From contig BJFW01000008.1 of assembly GCA_014190095.1 (NCBI GenBank), forward strand, positions 1-41,027: a stretch of 41,027 nucleotides of DNA, read 5' to 3'. Source of the DNA: Actinomycetes bacterium. Lineage in GTDB: Bacteria; Actinomycetota; Acidimicrobiia; Acidimicrobiales; Ilumatobacteraceae. Under the pieces are notes generated by a model. The model saw only the letters and a program-made list of their open reading frames with translations. It searched no databases and was not told the DNA's origin. Below, piece by piece: positions 24,369-36,545 of this stretch (its first letter is position 1; each line of letters opens with the position of its first letter). The position numbers and the translations under genes were made by a program.

Positions 24369-25553
24369 TTATTTGAGGATCTTGACTACGCGACCTGCAC
24401 CAACGGTACGGCCACCTTCACGGATTGCGAAACGAAGACCTTCGTCCATGGCGATTGGCTTGCCCAATTCCACGGTCATCATCACGTTGTCACCAGGCAT
24501 CACCATTTCGGTGCCCTTTGGCAACTCAACGGTTCCGGTTACGTCTGTGGTGCGGAAGAAGAACTGTGGACGGTAGTTGTTGAAGAATGGCTTGTGACGG
24601 CCGCCTTCTTCCTTCGTCAACACGTACACCTGACCTTCGAAGTTGGTGTGAGGTGTGATTGAACCTGGAGCACAAAGCACCTGTCCACGCTCAACGTCTT
24701 CCTTCTTGGTTCCGCGAAGAAGTGCACCAATGTTGTCGCCTGCTTGACCTTCATCGAGCAACTTGCGGAACATTTCAACACCTGTGCAAGTGGTCTTCTG
24801 TGTGTCACGGAGACCAACGATTTCGATGTCGTCACCAGTGTGAACCTTGCCCTGCTCTACCTTGCCGGTTACTACAGTTCCACGACCAGTGATCGTGAAC
24901 ACGTCTTCAATTGGCATGAGGAATGGCTTGTCGAGTTCGCGCTTTGGCTCTGGGATTGAGTCGTCACATGCGCGGATCAAGTTCATGACCTGCTCTTGTG
25001 CTTCTGCATCACCTTGGAGTGCCTTCAACGCTGACACGCGAACTACCGGAGCAGTGTCACCAGGGAACTCGTATGAGTTGAGCAAGTCACGAACTTCAAT
25101 TTCAACGAGTTCGAGGAGCTCTTCGTCTTCCACCATGTCTGCCTTGTTCAAGGCAACAACGATGTATGGAACGCCAACTTGGCGTGCGAGCAACACGTGC
25201 TCACGAGTCTGTGGCATTGGGCCGTCAGTTGCAGCAACCACGAGGATTGCGCCGTCAACCTGAGCAGCACCAGTGATCATGTTCTTGATGTAGTCAGCGT
25301 GACCTGGCATGTCAACGTGTGCGTAGTGGCGCTTCTCTGACTCGTATTCAATGTGCGCGATCGAGATCGTGATACCACGAGCCTTCTCTTCTGGCGCCTT
25401 GTCGATCTGATCAAAAGCGGTTACTTCAGCCAAACCCTTGGTTGCCAAAGTGGCAGAGATGGCTGCAGTCAACGTGGTTTTACCGTGGTCAATGTGACCC
25501 ATGGTTCCAATGTTGACGTGTGGCTTGTTGCGCTCGAATTTTGCCTTTGACAT
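24369..25553 (-). CDS. tuf: Translation elongation factor Tu
   Basis: Delivers aminoacyl-tRNA to the ribosome; 394 residues in three domains. G1 is GHIDHGKT (19-26), switch I RGIT (59-62), G3 DMPGH (81-85), G4 NKAD and G5 SALK. G3 carries Met82 where E. coli has Cys and many actinomycetes have Ala. The ribosome binding site AAGGAG is well placed. Spacing of 67 bases from fusA may hide a promoter, but I see no convincing one. It is the only tuf in the window. Confidence 0.98.
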   Translation of the reverse strand: MSKAKFERNKPHVNIGTMGHIDHGKTTLTAAISATLATKGLAEVTAFDQIDKAPEEKARGITISIAHIEYESEKRHYAHVDMPGHADYIKNMITGAAQVDGAILVVAATDGPMPQTREHVLLARQVGVPYIVVALNKADMVEDEELLELVEIEVRDLLNSYEFPGDTAPVVRVSALKALQGDAEAQEQVMNLIRACDDSIPEPKRELDKPFLMPIEDVFTITGRGTVVTGKVEQGKVHTGDDIEIVGLRDTQKTTCTGVEMFRKLLDEGQAGDNIGALLRGTKKEDVERGQVLCAPGSITPHTNFEGQVYVLTKEEGGRHKPFFNNYRPQFFFRTTDVTGTVELPKGTEMVMPGDNVMMTVELGKPIAMDEGLRFAIREGGRTVGAGRVVKILK

Positions 25554-25620
25554 TGCTACTCCTTGTGTTCTTTTCTCTGAATTTGTTCTTTGGTTATGTA
25601 AATCGTGATGCTCGTGTTAG

Positions 25621-27702
25621 CTATTCGCCGCGCACGCGCTTGATAATTTCTTCTGAAACAACCGCCGGCACCTGCTGATAGCTGTGAAATTGCATCGTGT
25701 AGGTTGCCCGACCCTGTGTGCGCGAACGCAGGTCTGTACTGTATCCGAACATTTCCGAAAGCGGAACCTGCGCCTTAATGTTCTGCGCGTTGCCATTGGC
25801 TTCCATGCCCTCAATACGGCCACGGCGGCTGGACAAGTCGCCCATTACGTCGCCCATGTAGTCATCTGGGGTCACTACCTCAACAGCCATGATTGGCTCG
25901 AGGATGATTGGGCCTGCAGCCTGGGCTGCCTTGCGGAACGCCATTTGACCGGCAATTTTGAATGCCATTTCGCTGGAGTCAACGTCGTGGTATTGACCGT
26001 CAACAAGCGACACTTTCACGTCCACTGTTGGGTATCCAGCAAGCACGCCGTTATCGAGCGCTGACTGAATTCCTTGGTTGGTTGGCTGAATGTATTCGCG
26101 AGGAATACGTCCACCAGTGATTTCGTCTTCGAACACATAGCCACCGCCGACGCCGCTTGGCTCGACAGTGATCTTGACAACTGCGAACTGACCCGAACCA
26201 CCCGACTGCTTGATGTGTCGGTATTCCACCGACTCCACCTTCTTGGTGATGGTTTCGCGGTACGCAACTTGTGGCTTACCAACAGTTGCATCCACGCCGA
26301 ATTCGCGCTGCATGCGGTCTACGAGAACTTCAAGGTGCAATTCACCCATTCCCGAAATAACAGTTTGAGCTGTTTCTTCGTCAGTGCGAACACGGAAGGT
26401 TGGGTCTTCGTCTGACAATGACTTGAGCGCTTTGCCCAACTTGTCTTGGTCGGCCTTTGTCTTTGGCTCGATCGCAACGTGAATAACAGGCTCTGGGAAC
26501 TCCATTCGCTCCAAGATGATCGCGTTGCTGCGATCACACAAGGTGTCACCAGTGGTGACTTCCTTGAAACCAAGTCCGGCAACAATGTCACCCGCATAAG
26601 CGGTGTCGATGTCTTCGCGTTGGTTTGCGTGCATCAAGAGCAAACGACCAATGCGCTCACGCTTTTCTTTGGTGGAGTTGTAGCACTCTTCACCTTTTGA
26701 GATTTTTCCTGAGTACACACGGAAGTAGGTAAGGCGACCGAATGGGTCAGCAACGATTTTGAATGCAAGTGCCGAGAATGGCGCTGCGTCGTCTGGCTTA
26801 CGAGTTAAAACTTCATCGCTGTCTGGCTTGAGGCCTTCGGTGTCTGGAATATCGAGAGGGCTTGGCATGTAATCAACAACGGCGTCGAGCATTTGTTGCA
26901 CGCCCTTGTTCTTGAATGCTGAACCACACAAGATTGGAACGAATGAGAATGCAAGAGTTCCCTTACGAATACCTGCACGCAATTCGGCTTCGCCGAGGTC
27001 GCCCTCTTCAAGGTATTTCTCCATGAGTACTTCGTCTTCGCTAGCAACAATGTCAAGCAATTCAGCACGGTATTGCTTTGCCTTCTCAAGGTACTCGGCA
27101 GGAATGTCTACGTCTGAATACTTCGAATCTTTTTCGTCACCGTCCCAGACCACTGCCTTCATCTTCACGATGTCGATGAGGCCCTTGAACTCAGCTTCGC
27201 CACCATAAGGAAGTTGCAAAACGGCAGGAACTGCTTGCAAACGATCCTTAATCATGTCGAGGGTGCGATAGAAGTTTGCACCAGTGCGGTCCATTTTGTT
27301 GATGAAGCACATACGAGGAACTTTGTACTTGTTTGCCTGGCGCCACACAGTTTCGGTCTGTGGCTCCACACCAGCAACTGAGTCAAACACTGCAACTGCA
27401 CCGTCTAGTACGCGCAATGAGCGCTCTACTTCAACCGTGAAGTCCACGTGACCAGGTGTGTCAATGATATTGATGCGATGATCGCGCCAGAACGCTGTGG
27501 TTGCCGCCGAGGTGATGGTGATTCCACGCTCCTGCTCCTGAATCATGTGGTCCATCACGGCTCCACCTTCGTGAACTTCACCGATCTTGTATGTCTTTCC
27601 GGTGTAGTACAAAATGCGCTCTGTCGTTGTTGTTTTACCAGCATCGATGTGGGCCATGATGCCGATATTGCGGTACATGTTCAATGGAAAATCACGTGAC
27701 AT
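25621..27702 (-). CDS. fusA: Translation elongation factor G
   Basis: Translocase of the elongation cycle, also used in ribosome recycling; 693 residues, five domains. AHIDAGKTT (17-25), the ERGITI switch I, DTPGHVDF and NKMDRTGA show the GTPase domain. The domain IV region with the [15 protein letters not shown] stretch is intact, including the loop reaching the decoding centre. The canonical place between rpsG and tuf argues for the main EF-G rather than a paralogue. Confidence 0.98.
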   Translation of the reverse strand: MSRDFPLNMYRNIGIMAHIDAGKTTTTERILYYTGKTYKIGEVHEGGAVMDHMIQEQERGITITSAATTAFWRDHRINIIDTPGHVDFTVEVERSLRVLDGAVAVFDSVAGVEPQTETVWRQANKYKVPRMCFINKMDRTGANFYRTLDMIKDRLQAVPAVLQLPYGGEAEFKGLIDIVKMKAVVWDGDEKDSKYSDVDIPAEYLEKAKQYRAELLDIVASEDEVLMEKYLEEGDLGEAELRAGIRKGTLAFSFVPILCGSAFKNKGVQQMLDAVVDYMPSPLDIPDTEGLKPDSDEVLTRKPDDAAPFSALAFKIVADPFGRLTYFRVYSGKISKGEECYNSTKEKRERIGRLLLMHANQREDIDTAYAGDIVAGLGFKEVTTGDTLCDRSNAIILERMEFPEPVIHVAIEPKTKADQDKLGKALKSLSDEDPTFRVRTDEETAQTVISGMGELHLEVLVDRMQREFGVDATVGKPQVAYRETITKKVESVEYRHIKQSGGSGQFAVVKITVEPSGVGGGYVFEDEITGGRIPREYIQPTNQGIQSALDNGVLAGYPTVDVKVSLVDGQYHDVDSSEMAFKIAGQMAFRKAAQAAGPIILEPIMAVEVVTPDDYMGDVMGDLSSRRGRIEGMEANGNAQNIKAQVPLSEMFGYSTDLRSRTQGRATYTMQFHSYQQVPAVVSEEIIKRVRGE

Positions 27703-27730
27703 GGGGGTTCTTCCTCAGACTTCGGGCTGA

Positions 27731-28201
27731 CTACCAGCGGTAGTGAGCAAACGCCTTGTTCGACTCGGCCATTTTTTGCATGTCGTCACGCTTCTTCATT
27801 GATGCGCCCAAACCATTTGATGCATCAAGCAATTCTGCGGACAGGCACTCAGCCATTGTCTTTTCACGACGAGCGCGTGCATTGTCTACCAACCAACGAA
27901 TGGCAAGCGTTGTTGCGCGGCGTGGTCGAACTTCTACTGGAACTTGGTACGTAGCACCACCAACGCGACGGCTACGAACTTCTAGTGGTGGCTTCACGTT
28001 GTCAATCGCGCGCTTCACAGTTGACAATGGCTCGCTACCAGTCTTAATTTCGATTGCCTTCATCGCTTCGTACACGATTGATTCAGCAGTGCTCTTCTTG
28101 CCGTGCAACATCACTTTGTTGACAACCTGAGTAATGAGCAATGAACGATAAACCGGATCTGGAATCATCTCGCGGCGAGTTGCTGGACCTTTACGTGACA
28201 T
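27731..28201 (-). CDS. rpsG: 30S ribosomal protein S7
   Basis: Head-nucleating 16S rRNA-binding protein, 156 residues. [12 protein letters not shown] at the start, [17 protein letters not shown]-type helix (here [12 protein letters not shown]), [21 protein letters not shown] and AHYRW at the C-terminus are diagnostic. In E. coli S7 regulates the str operon by binding the rpsL-rpsG gap; here that gap is only 9 bases, too short for such a site. Confidence 0.98.
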   Translation of the reverse strand: MSRKGPATRREMIPDPVYRSLLITQVVNKVMLHGKKSTAESIVYEAMKAIEIKTGSEPLSTVKRAIDNVKPPLEVRSRRVGGATYQVPVEVRPRRATTLAIRWLVDNARARREKTMAECLSAELLDASNGLGASMKKRDDMQKMAESNKAFAHYRW

Positions 28202-28210
28202 GTGATGTAC

Positions 28211-28579
28211 CTATTTCTTCTTTGCGCCGTAACGGCTACGGGCTTGCTTACGATCTTTAACACCAGCTGCATCAAGTGCGCCGCGAATAACTTTGTAGCG
28301 AACACCTGGTAAGTCACGCACACGACCACCGCGAACCAACACGATGGAGTGCTCTTGCAAGTTGTGTCCTTCGCCTGGAATGTAGGCAGTGATTTCAACT
28401 CCGCTGGTCAAACGAACACGCGCTACCTTACGCAAAGCCGAGTTTGGCTTCTTAGGCGTTGTGGTAAATACGCGTGTGCATACTCCACGTCGCTGTGGTG
28501 ATCCCTTGAGCGCCGGGGTCTTGGTTTTTGTCGACTTGGTGCTACGACCTTGTCGAATCAGCTGCTGAATTGTGGGCAC
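28211..28579 (-). CDS. rpsL: 30S ribosomal protein S12 (GTG start), natural Arg88
   Basis: Decoding-centre protein of 122 residues that controls accuracy and is the classical streptomycin target. [39 protein letters not shown] with Lys43 and EGHNLQEHS are as in mycobacteria. The second resistance site differs: GGRVRDLPG has Arg88 (codon 28316-28318) where mycobacteria and E. coli have Lys. The start is GTG (28577-28579) with AAAGG about 8 bases upstream. A strong hairpin separates it from rpoC. Confidence 0.97.
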   Translation of the reverse strand: MPTIQQLIRQGRSTKSTKTKTPALKGSPQRRGVCTRVFTTTPKKPNSALRKVARVRLTSGVEITAYIPGEGHNLQEHSIVLVRGGRVRDLPGVRYKVIRGALDAAGVKDRKQARSRYGAKKK

Positions 28580-28668
28580 GCGTTTACCTTTACTGTTGCT
28601 TTCGTACTTGTGGAATCAAGCGCACTGGACAAGCCAAAGCGCGAGACAACGGACTGAAAATCCTACGG

Positions 28669-28696
28669 TTGCAGGTCGCCATACGGCAACCTGCAA
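28669..28696 (-). terminator. Strong hairpin in the rpoC-rpsL gap, terminator or attenuator
   Basis: In the 151-base gap TTGCAGGT and ACCTGCAA, with an inner GCC/GGC and one U-G wobble, form a 12-bp stem closed by GTAT. A TTTT run follows about 10 bases later. A smaller stem (CCCT/AGGG, loop GAA) lies directly after the rpoC stop. The box TAGGAT (28660-28665) sits 3 bases after the main stem and could be a -10 for the str operon, but no good -35 is seen. Confidence 0.5.
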
Positions 28697-28730
28697 ACCG
28701 CTAGACCGTGCGCCCCTTTCAGGGTGCGAA

Positions 28731-31700
28731 TTATTGAGCCTGTTCGGCAGATCCTTGTGAATCCTCGGAAATATAGGTTCCGTGGAGACCTGCCAAGAAT
28801 GCTGCTGGATCTTCTTCATCATCGCTCGAGTAGTAGGCCATTGGAACATAGTCCGGGGCACTTACATCGAACATGTTGTAGCGGTCCATACCGGAGCCAG
28901 CCGGGATCAACTTACCGATGATGATGTTTTCCTTCAGACCGACCAAGTTGTCACCCTTACCGTCAATTGCGGCTTCGGTGAGAACGCGGGTGGTCTCTTG
29001 GAACGATGCTGCAGACAGCCACGACTCGGTTGCCAGCGATGCCTTGGTGATACCCATGAGTTCTGGGCGGCCTTCGGCTGGACGCTTGCCCTGTTCAACC
29101 ATTGCACGGTTGGTGTCACGGAACACCTTTGCATCGGCTCGCTCGCCTGGCAAGAAGTGAGTATCGCCAGGTTCTTGAACGCCTACGCGACGGGTCATCT
29201 GACGAACAATCAATTCAATGTGCTTGTCGTGGATCGATACACCTTGGTCGCGATACACCTTCTGTACTTCTTCTACTAGGTACACCTGTGTTTCGCGTGG
29301 TCCCTTGATCTCCATCAGTTCTTTTGGATCAAGTGGGCCTTCGGTGACACGATCGCCAGCGGTGATGTCTTGTCCATCTTTAACGATTGGACGGCTACCA
29401 GTTGGCAAGATGATTTCGTGTTCAACACCTTGGTCGTCGATGACATGGATTGGAATTCCCTTGCCTTCGTCTTCAAGAATGCGTACAACACCAGTTGCGC
29501 GAGCCAAACGTGCTGAACCGCGTGGGTTACGCGCTTCAAAGAGTTCAACAACGCGGGGCAAACCGCCTGCGATGTCTTTTCCTGCAACACCACCAGTGTG
29601 GAAAGTACGCATGGTGAGCTGGGTTCCCGGTTCACCAATTGATTGCGCTGCGATTACACCAACTGCTTCGCCCAACTCAATGGACTGACCAGTTGCGAGT
29701 GAGCGTCCGTAACAGAACTTGCACACACCAACTTCGGCATCGCAGGTAAGTACTGAACGAACACGTACGCGGTTGACCTTTGCGTCGTCGCGAAGTGCGT
29801 CGACATCATCGTCACCCAAAATGGTGTTCTTCGGCAGTACGCGACCATCGCTGAGTTCAACTTCGTTCAACAATGCACGACCGAACAACTTGGTTTCCAA
29901 GTATGCGCGAGTGTTTGCAGTGTCTTTCTGAACGTTGTCTACCCACACGCCAAGTGTGGTTCCGCAATCGTCTTCACGAACAATGAGTTCCTGTGCAACG
30001 TCGTGCAAACGACGTGTGAGGTAACCCGAGTCGGCGGTACGTAGAGCGGTGTCCACGAGGCCCTTACGAGCACCTGGAGTAGCAATGAAGTATTCAAGTG
30101 TTTCCAAGCCTTCACGGAAGTTGCTCTTAATCGGACGAGGAATCATGTCACCACGAGGGTTAGCCACGAGTCCGCGCATACCTGCGATCTGACGCATCTG
30201 AGTCATGTTTCCACGAGCACCAGAGCCGATCATCATGTCGACTGGGTTGTACTTCAAAGCCTTGAACTCAGTTTCCATTGCCTTTTGAACGTCTGCTGTT
30301 GCATCTGTCCAAATGCGAACTTCTTGCTGACGGCGCTCGCCGTCAGTGATGATTCCGCGACGGAACTGCTGCTCCACCTTCTCGGCTTGCTTTTCGTAGT
30401 CATCCAAGATGGCACGCTTTGCCTTTGGAGTCTTTACGTCATCAACTGAAACGGTAAGACCAGACTGCGTTGCATAGCGGTAGCACAAGTCTTTAATGCC
30501 ATCGAGTGCCAAAGCAATTTCGGACTTAGTGAAGTGATCGCTCAAACGCTCCACGATCACACCAAATTCGCGCTTGCGAAGTGTGTCGTTGATGTGTCCA
30601 AACTTCTTCACGAAGCCGGCTGGCAAACGCTCTTCAAACAACAAACGACCCGGTGTGGTGTCCACGTAGATCTGCTTGCCGTTTTCGTCGCGCTCAGCGA
30701 TTTTGATCTTGGCGTGAAGAGCAACGTCACCACTGTCAAGTGCACGAACTACTTCGTACAACTGGCGGTAAACGTGGCCTTCGCCCTTTGCTCCATCGCG
30801 CTGATCGGTGAGGTAATACCCGCCAATCACCAAGTCCTGCTGTGGAGTCACGATTGGGCGACCTGAAGCTGGCGACAAAATGTTGTTTGCACTCAGCATG
30901 AGCACACGTGCTTCTGCTTGTGCTTCAACCGACAACGGCAAGTGAACTGCCATCTGGTCACCATCGAAGTCAGCGTTAAATGCTGTACATACGAGTGGGT
31001 GCAACTGAATTGCCTTGCCCTCTACAAGCAATGGTTCGAATGCCTGAATACCCAAACGGTGCAATGTAGGAGCACGGTTCAACAGAACTGGGTGTTCCTT
31101 AATGACATCTTCAAGCACGTCCCACACCTGTGGCCTACGACGCTCAACCATGCGCTTTGCACTCTTAATATTTTGTGCAAGCTGCTGATCGACCAAACGC
31201 TTCATCACGAATGGCTTGAACAATTCGAGTGCCATCAACTTTGGCAGACCGCATTGCTGCAGGCGCAATGTTGGACCGGCAACGATTACTGAACGACCCG
31301 AGTAGTCAACGCGCTTTCCGAGCAAGTTCTGACGGAAGCGACCTTGCTTACCCTTCAACATGTCAGACAACGACTTGAGCGGACGGTTACCAGGACCAGT
31401 TACCGGACGACCACGACGACCATTGTCGAACAAGGCATCTGATGCTTCTTGCAACATGCGCTTTTCGTTGTTGACGATGATTTCTGGTGCACCAAGATCG
31501 AGCAAGCGACGCAAACGGTTGTTGCGGTTGATTACGCGACGGTACAAGTCGTTCAAGTCTGAAGTGGCAAAGCGACCACCATCAAGCTGCACCATTGGGC
31601 GCAGGTCTGGAGGAATAACAGGAATAACGTCGAGGACCATTGCCTTCGGGTTATTTACCAAACGACCAGCATCATCACGACGGTTGAACGAAGCAATGAT

Positions 31701-32660
31701 CTTCAGGCGCTTGATTGCCTTCTGCTTACGCTGCGTGCTGAGCACCTTGCCGTTGTAGCCATTCATGATGGCGTCACGGAGTGCAATTTCTTCAGCATCG
31801 AAGTCGATGGTGTCAATGAGCGACTTAATCGACTCTGCACCAGTGCCACCAACGAAGTATTCGCCGTAACGATCCTTCACTTCACGCCACAACTCTTCGT
31901 CTTCCACGATCATGCGTGAGTGCATCTTGCAGAACGTGTCATGTGCACGCTGGATCAAGTCGAGCTCTTTGCCATAACGCTCAGTGATGGTGGTGAGATC
32001 TTTGTCGATCAACTTTTGACGTGCGCGAACATCGGCGTCTTTAGCACCCGACTTCTCGAGTTCCTTCAGCTCTGCTTCGGCATCTTTTTGACGCTGCTTC
32101 AAGTCGCGTTCGCGATTCTTGATGAGTTGTTCCTTGTCTTCAAGCAACACTTCTTCAAGTTCGGTCATGTCGGCATGACGCTTGTCTACATCGACACTGC
32201 TCACCAACCAGGCGGCAAAGTAAATGACCTTTTCAAGCTGCTTCGCCTTGATTTCATCGCGTGGCTCAAGACCACCCAACAAATAGGCCAACCATGAACG
32301 GGTTCCGCGTAGGTACCAAATGTGAACAACTGGTGCAGCCAATTCGATGTGGCCCATGCGCTCACGACGAACTTTGGAACGGGTTACTTCAACGCCGCAC
32401 TTTTCGCAGATGATGCCCTTGAAGCGCACACGCTTGTACTTACCGCAGTAGCACTCCCAGTCTCGGGTTGGTCCGAATGTCTTTTCACAGAAGAGACCAT
32501 CACGCTCTGGGCGCAAGGTGCGGTAGTTAATGGTTTCAGGCTTCTTTACTTCACCACGTGACCAGTTGCGAATGTCATCTGCAGTGGCCAAACCAATGCG
32601 CAACTGTTCGAAACTATTGACGTCAACCTTGTTCTTGAATTCGGTTACTGCGTCGGACAT
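28731..32660 (-). CDS. rpoC: DNA-directed RNA polymerase subunit beta'
   Basis: Catalytic subunit with 1309 residues from the ATG at 32658-32660 (MSDAVTEF), chosen because GAGGAAA lies just before it. A TTG 11 codons upstream is less likely. The N-terminal zinc-binding [20 protein letters not shown], the lid and rudder region, and the active-site NADFDGD (562-568) with its three catalytic Asp are intact. The second zinc site includes [11 protein letters not shown]. The charged coiled insertion after about residue 140 ([20 protein letters not shown]) is typical of actinobacterial beta'. It is 55 bases after rpoB. Confidence 0.98.
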   Translation of the reverse strand: MSDAVTEFKNKVDVNSFEQLRIGLATADDIRNWSRGEVKKPETINYRTLRPERDGLFCEKTFGPTRDWECYCGKYKRVRFKGIICEKCGVEVTRSKVRRERMGHIELAAPVVHIWYLRGTRSWLAYLLGGLEPRDEIKAKQLEKVIYFAAWLVSSVDVDKRHADMTELEEVLLEDKEQLIKNRERDLKQRQKDAEAELKELEKSGAKDADVRARQKLIDKDLTTITERYGKELDLIQRAHDTFCKMHSRMIVEDEELWREVKDRYGEYFVGGTGAESIKSLIDTIDFDAEEIALRDAIMNGYNGKVLSTQRKQKAIKRLKIIASFNRRDDAGRLVNNPKAMVLDVIPVIPPDLRPMVQLDGGRFATSDLNDLYRRVINRNNRLRRLLDLGAPEIIVNNEKRMLQEASDALFDNGRRGRPVTGPGNRPLKSLSDMLKGKQGRFRQNLLGKRVDYSGRSVIVAGPTLRLQQCGLPKLMALELFKPFVMKRLVDQQLAQNIKSAKRMVERRRPQVWDVLEDVIKEHPVLLNRAPTLHRLGIQAFEPLLVEGKAIQLHPLVCTAFNADFDGDQMAVHLPLSVEAQAEARVLMLSANNILSPASGRPIVTPQQDLVIGGYYLTDQRDGAKGEGHVYRQLYEVVRALDSGDVALHAKIKIAERDENGKQIYVDTTPGRLLFEERLPAGFVKKFGHINDTLRKREFGVIVERLSDHFTKSEIALALDGIKDLCYRYATQSGLTVSVDDVKTPKAKRAILDDYEKQAEKVEQQFRRGIITDGERRQQEVRIWTDATADVQKAMETEFKALKYNPVDMMIGSGARGNMTQMRQIAGMRGLVANPRGDMIPRPIKSNFREGLETLEYFIATPGARKGLVDTALRTADSGYLTRRLHDVAQELIVREDDCGTTLGVWVDNVQKDTANTRAYLETKLFGRALLNEVELSDGRVLPKNTILGDDDVDALRDDAKVNRVRVRSVLTCDAEVGVCKFCYGRSLATGQSIELGEAVGVIAAQSIGEPGTQLTMRTFHTGGVAGKDIAGGLPRVVELFEARNPRGSARLARATGVVRILEDEGKGIPIHVIDDQGVEHEIILPTGSRPIVKDGQDITAGDRVTEGPLDPKELMEIKGPRETQVYLVEEVQKVYRDQGVSIHDKHIELIVRQMTRRVGVQEPGDTHFLPGERADAKVFRDTNRAMVEQGKRPAEGRPELMGITKASLATESWLSAASFQETTRVLTEAAIDGKGDNLVGLKENIIIGKLIPAGSGMDRYNMFDVSAPDYVPMAYYSSDDEEDPAAFLAGLHGTYISEDSQGSAEQAQ

Positions 32661-32715
32661 ATTTTCCTCTTCTCGTTCTTCTCTGCTCGTCAAATTCTCT
32701 GGTTAGTAAGTGGCG

Positions 32716-35700
32716 TTAGAAAGCGCGTTGTTCGCGGCGACGTTCACGGTCACGGTCATCTGCATCAGAGCCACGCTCTGGACGCGAAATGTCGATTCCG
32801 AGTTCCTGTGTTGCACGGAAGACGTCTTCGTCCATGTCGGCAAGTTCAATGTTCTTGCCTTCATTGGAGATGACTTCGACGTCAAGGCACAAAGCCTGCA
32901 TTTCCTTCATGAGCACCTTGAAGCTCTCAGGAATGCCTGGCTCAGGGATGTTTTCGCCCTTCACGATTGCCTCGTACACGCGAACGCGTCCGAGTACGTC
33001 GTCTGACTTAATGGTGAGCAATTCCTGCAAGCAGTAAGCAGCACCGTAAGCCTCAAGAGCCCACACTTCCATTTCACCGAAGCGCTGACCACCGAATTGA
33101 GCCTTACCACCCAACGGTTGCTGAGTGATCATGCTGTATGGCCCAGTTGAACGCGCGTGGATCTTGTCGTCAACCATGTGTGACAACTTGATGATGTACA
33201 TGTAACCAACCATGGTTGGGTTGTCGTAGTACTCACCGGTGCGACCGTTGCGAAGTTGTGTCTTACCATCGTCGCCGATCAGACGCTTACCATCAACCGA
33301 TTCTGGGTTGAGGTTCCTCAAGATCGACTGAATGGTCGGGTGTGGACCAGCGGCTTCATCTTCGTCCCAGTGCGCGCCGTCGAACACCGGCGTTGCAACA
33401 AATGTTGAAGGCTTGGTGTTGATGCGTGTCTTGGTTTCGGTACCGCGAATTGGCGTGTCTCCAACAACTTTGTTGTTCTTAACGTCGCTCCAACCCCAAC
33501 GTGCGCAATAGCCAAGGTGCGCTTCAAGCACCTGACCAATATTCATTCGGCTTGGAACACCAAGTGGGTTCAAGATGATGTCGACAGGAGTTCCGTCTTC
33601 CATGTATGGCATGTCTTCGATTGGGAGAATCTTGGAGATAACACCCTTGTTACCGTGACGTCCTGCCAACTTGTCGCCCACGCTGATCTTGCGCTTCTGC
33701 GCAACATAAATGCGGACCAACTGGTTTACACCTGGTGGCAATTCGTCGCCGGCTTCGCGGTCTCCCGCTTCGCGTGACAACACCTTCACGTCAATAACTT
33801 TGCCGCTCTCACCGTGTGGAACCTTGAGGCTGGTGTCGCGAACTTCACGAGCCTTCTCACCGAAGATTGCGCGCAGCAGGCGCTCTTCTGGAGTGAGTTC
33901 GGTTTCACCCTTTGGAGTGACTTTTCCAACCAGAACATCGCCAGGACCAACTTCGGCACCCACGCGGATAATTCCACGATCGTCAAGGTCGGCAAGAATG
34001 TCGTCGCTCAGGTTTGGAATGTCGCGAGTGATTTCTTCTGGTCCGAGCTTGGTGTCACGAGCGTCAACTTCGTACTCCTTGATGTGGATTGACGTAAGTA
34101 CGTCTTCCTTCACCAAACGCTCGCTCAAGATGATTGCGTCCTCGAAGTTGTAGCCCTCCCATGGCATAAATGCCACGAGCAAGTTCTTTCCAAGTGCAAG
34201 TTCACCCATGTCGGTTGAAGGACCGTCACAAATCAAGTCGCCCTTAGCAACTTTCTGACCTTCCTTCACACGAATGATGTGGTTAATGCTGGTGTCTTGG
34301 TTTGAACGACGGAACTTGAACAATTTGTGTTCTCCGTCGGCCTTCTTCAAGTTGTCATAAGCAATGGTGATTTGGTCACCTGTTACCGAAGTAACGGTTC
34401 CTGAATCTTTTGCCAAGATGAGGTCTGCACCGTCACGCGCTGCACGTGCTTCGATGCCGGTTCCAATGTATGGAGCCTCCGCGCGGAGCAATGGCACAGC
34501 CTGGCGTTGCATGTTGGCACCCATGAGCGCGCGGTTTGCATCGTCGTGCTCCAAGAACGGAATCAACGCAGTAGCCACCGAAATAATTTGGCGAGCCGAA
34601 ACGTCGATGAAGTCCACTTCTGTTCCAGGTACGTAACCAATGTCGGTGGTTGAACCGAAGAAGCTTTCTGCTTCAAGCATCTTCTTCAAGTCATCCAAGC
34701 TGGCTGCCTGAGGTGAACGACGTACGAGTACGCGATCTGCCTTGAAGGTACCGTCTGGATTCAACGCAGTGTTTGCCTGCGCAACGACGTAGTTTTCTTC
34801 TTCGTCTGCTGGCATGTACACGATTTCGTCGGTGACCTTGCCGTTGCGAACGCGACGGTATGGGCTCTCGATGAATCCGAATGGGTTGACGCGTGCATAG
34901 GTTGACAACGCACCAATCAGACCAATGTTTGGTCCTTCTGGCGTTTCAATTGGGCACATACGGCCGTAGTGCGAAAAGTGAACGTCGCGAACTTCGAAAC
35001 CTGCGCGCTCACGGCTGAGACCACCAGGTCCGAGTGCCGACAAACGACGACGGTGCGTAAGTCCCGACAATGGGTTCACTTGGTCCATGAACTGCGACAA
35101 CTGTGAAGTTCCGAAGAACTCCTTGATTGCAGCAACAACTGGACGCACGTTGATGAGTGTTTGTGGCGAAATTGCTTCCACATCTTGTGTGGTCATGCGC
35201 TCGCGAACAACACGTTCCATACGTGACAAACCGATACGAACCTGGTTCTGAATCAATTCACCAACCGAACGAATACGACGGTTTGCAAAGTGGTCTTGAT
35301 CGTCGAGGCGGTAGCCCGGCTCTTGCTTCACAAGGTGCAACAAGTACGTGATGGTTGCAAGAACTTCGCAACGGCTGAGGACATCTTGTCCTTCAGCTGG
35401 AACGTCAAGCTTGCCAAGTTCGGTGCCGACTTTCATGTCGAACAACTTGCCAATCTTTTCGATTTCTGCACCCAACTTGCGGTTTAACTTGTAGCGACCG
35501 ACGCGTGACAAGTCGTAGCGACGATTCTCGAAGAATGCGCCTTCGAAATATGCGCGTGCTGCTTCAACGTTTGGTGGTTCGCCCGGACGAGCGCGCTTGT
35601 AAATCTCAACAAGTGCTTCTTCGCGAGTTGGAGCGATTGGACGCTCCTTTTCCCACTGACCTTCAAGGAAGTCAAAGTAATTCACGAAACGATCGAGGAA

Positions 35701-36354
35701 GCCTGGAGCGTTTTCTTCGTCGTAACCAAGAGCGCGCAACAGAGTGAAAATTCCGATGCGGCGCTTACGTGCAACGCGGGTTCCAGCGGTGACGTCTTTA
35801 CCTGGCTTCTGCTCTACGTCGAACTCCAACCACTCACCGCGGTACGGGTGGATGGTTCCCTTTACCAACTGATGCTTCGACAAGTTACGCAAGCGATAAC
35901 GCTCACCTGGTTCGAAAATAACGCCTGGTGAACGAACCAACTGACTCACCACAACACGCTCGGTGCCGTTAATAATGAAGGTGCCCTTTTCGGTCATCTT
36001 TGGGAAGTCGCCCATGAACACAACTTGCTCTTTGATTTCGCCGGTTGGCTTGTTCAAGAAACGTGCGCGCACAAATACTGGCGACGCATACGTCATGTCA
36101 CGTTCGCGGCACTCCGCAACGGTGAACTTTGGTTTTGGACAAAGATCTTCATCGTCTGGGTCGAATTCAAGTTCGAGTTGAAGATCGTCGCTGAATCCTT
36201 TGATTGGCGAAATATCTTCGAAAGCTTCCTTCAATCCTTCTTTAAGGAACCAATCAAAACTCTCGCGTTGTACCGCGATGAGGTCTGGAAGTTCGAGGGT
36301 TTCTGGAAGGGTCGCGAACGAATACCGTTCGCGTGCAGACGCACGTGAGGCCAC
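32716..36354 (-). CDS. rpoB: DNA-directed RNA polymerase subunit beta (GTG start)
   Basis: Beta subunit, 1212 residues, forms the other half of the catalytic cleft. The start is GTG (36352-36354) with AGGAG 8 bases upstream. The rifampicin region reads [20 protein letters not shown] and [19 protein letters not shown], of actinobacterial type (NPLSGLTH). Val426 stands where E. coli has Asn518 and Phe460 where E. coli has Pro552; the positions matching His526 and Ser531 are unchanged. The C-terminal [25 protein letters not shown] block, which contacts beta', is intact. A hairpin and a promoter-like box lie in the 191 bases between it and rplL. Confidence 0.98.
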   Translation of the reverse strand: MASRASARERYSFATLPETLELPDLIAVQRESFDWFLKEGLKEAFEDISPIKGFSDDLQLELEFDPDDEDLCPKPKFTVAECRERDMTYASPVFVRARFLNKPTGEIKEQVVFMGDFPKMTEKGTFIINGTERVVVSQLVRSPGVIFEPGERYRLRNLSKHQLVKGTIHPYRGEWLEFDVEQKPGKDVTAGTRVARKRRIGIFTLLRALGYDEENAPGFLDRFVNYFDFLEGQWEKERPIAPTREEALVEIYKRARPGEPPNVEAARAYFEGAFFENRRYDLSRVGRYKLNRKLGAEIEKIGKLFDMKVGTELGKLDVPAEGQDVLSRCEVLATITYLLHLVKQEPGYRLDDQDHFANRRIRSVGELIQNQVRIGLSRMERVVRERMTTQDVEAISPQTLINVRPVVAAIKEFFGTSQLSQFMDQVNPLSGLTHRRRLSALGPGGLSRERAGFEVRDVHFSHYGRMCPIETPEGPNIGLIGALSTYARVNPFGFIESPYRRVRNGKVTDEIVYMPADEEENYVVAQANTALNPDGTFKADRVLVRRSPQAASLDDLKKMLEAESFFGSTTDIGYVPGTEVDFIDVSARQIISVATALIPFLEHDDANRALMGANMQRQAVPLLRAEAPYIGTGIEARAARDGADLILAKDSGTVTSVTGDQITIAYDNLKKADGEHKLFKFRRSNQDTSINHIIRVKEGQKVAKGDLICDGPSTDMGELALGKNLLVAFMPWEGYNFEDAIILSERLVKEDVLTSIHIKEYEVDARDTKLGPEEITRDIPNLSDDILADLDDRGIIRVGAEVGPGDVLVGKVTPKGETELTPEERLLRAIFGEKAREVRDTSLKVPHGESGKVIDVKVLSREAGDREAGDELPPGVNQLVRIYVAQKRKISVGDKLAGRHGNKGVISKILPIEDMPYMEDGTPVDIILNPLGVPSRMNIGQVLEAHLGYCARWGWSDVKNNKVVGDTPIRGTETKTRINTKPSTFVATPVFDGAHWDEDEAAGPHPTIQSILRNLNPESVDGKRLIGDDGKTQLRNGRTGEYYDNPTMVGYMYIIKLSHMVDDKIHARSTGPYSMITQQPLGGKAQFGGQRFGEMEVWALEAYGAAYCLQELLTIKSDDVLGRVRVYEAIVKGENIPEPGIPESFKVLMKEMQALCLDVEVISNEGKNIELADMDEDVFRATQELGIDISRPERGSDADDRDRERRREQRAF

Positions 36355-36450
36355 TGAGTTACTCCTGATCGAGAAGTGATGAATACGAATCGACGAGCCA
36401 GATGAACTTCTTTGAGGGAAGGTTCAGGGGGCTACGCACGGCAACGGACT

Positions 36451-36525
36451 AGGCTACCGCCGCTTTTGCGGTTTTTACCTGGTCCTGATAGACGGCTGAA
36501 GCCCGAGGCTTTCGCCCCGGGGCTT
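36451..36525 (-). promoter_or_regulatory. rplL-rpoB intergenic attenuator-like hairpin and candidate rpoB promoter box
   Basis: Just after rplL (36499-36525) AAGCCC and GGGCTT, extended by GGGGC/GCCTC with one bulged C and a GAAA loop, form an 11-bp stem without a U-run. This could be a partial terminator that sets the ratio of rplJL to rpoBC. About 45 bases further, TAGCCT (36451-36456) in GCGGCGGTAGC matches the element upstream of infA. It is preceded 3 bases upstream by a CCGC/GCGG inverted repeat (36460-36471). No good -35 is visible. About 96 bases of leader would precede rpoB. Confidence 0.45.
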
Positions 36526-36545
36526 ACAGACCTAAATGGCTGAAA

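Noticed and set aside
32661-32693. Longer rpoC reading from a TTG
   Set aside because: GAGGAAA immediately precedes the internal ATG, and the extra residues are just the translated ribosome-binding region.
36460-36480. Plus-strand CCGC-TTTT-GCGG followed by TTTTT, resembling an intrinsic terminator
   Set aside because: No plus-strand gene ends here. On the minus strand the same bases precede a promoter-like box, which is the more sensible reading.
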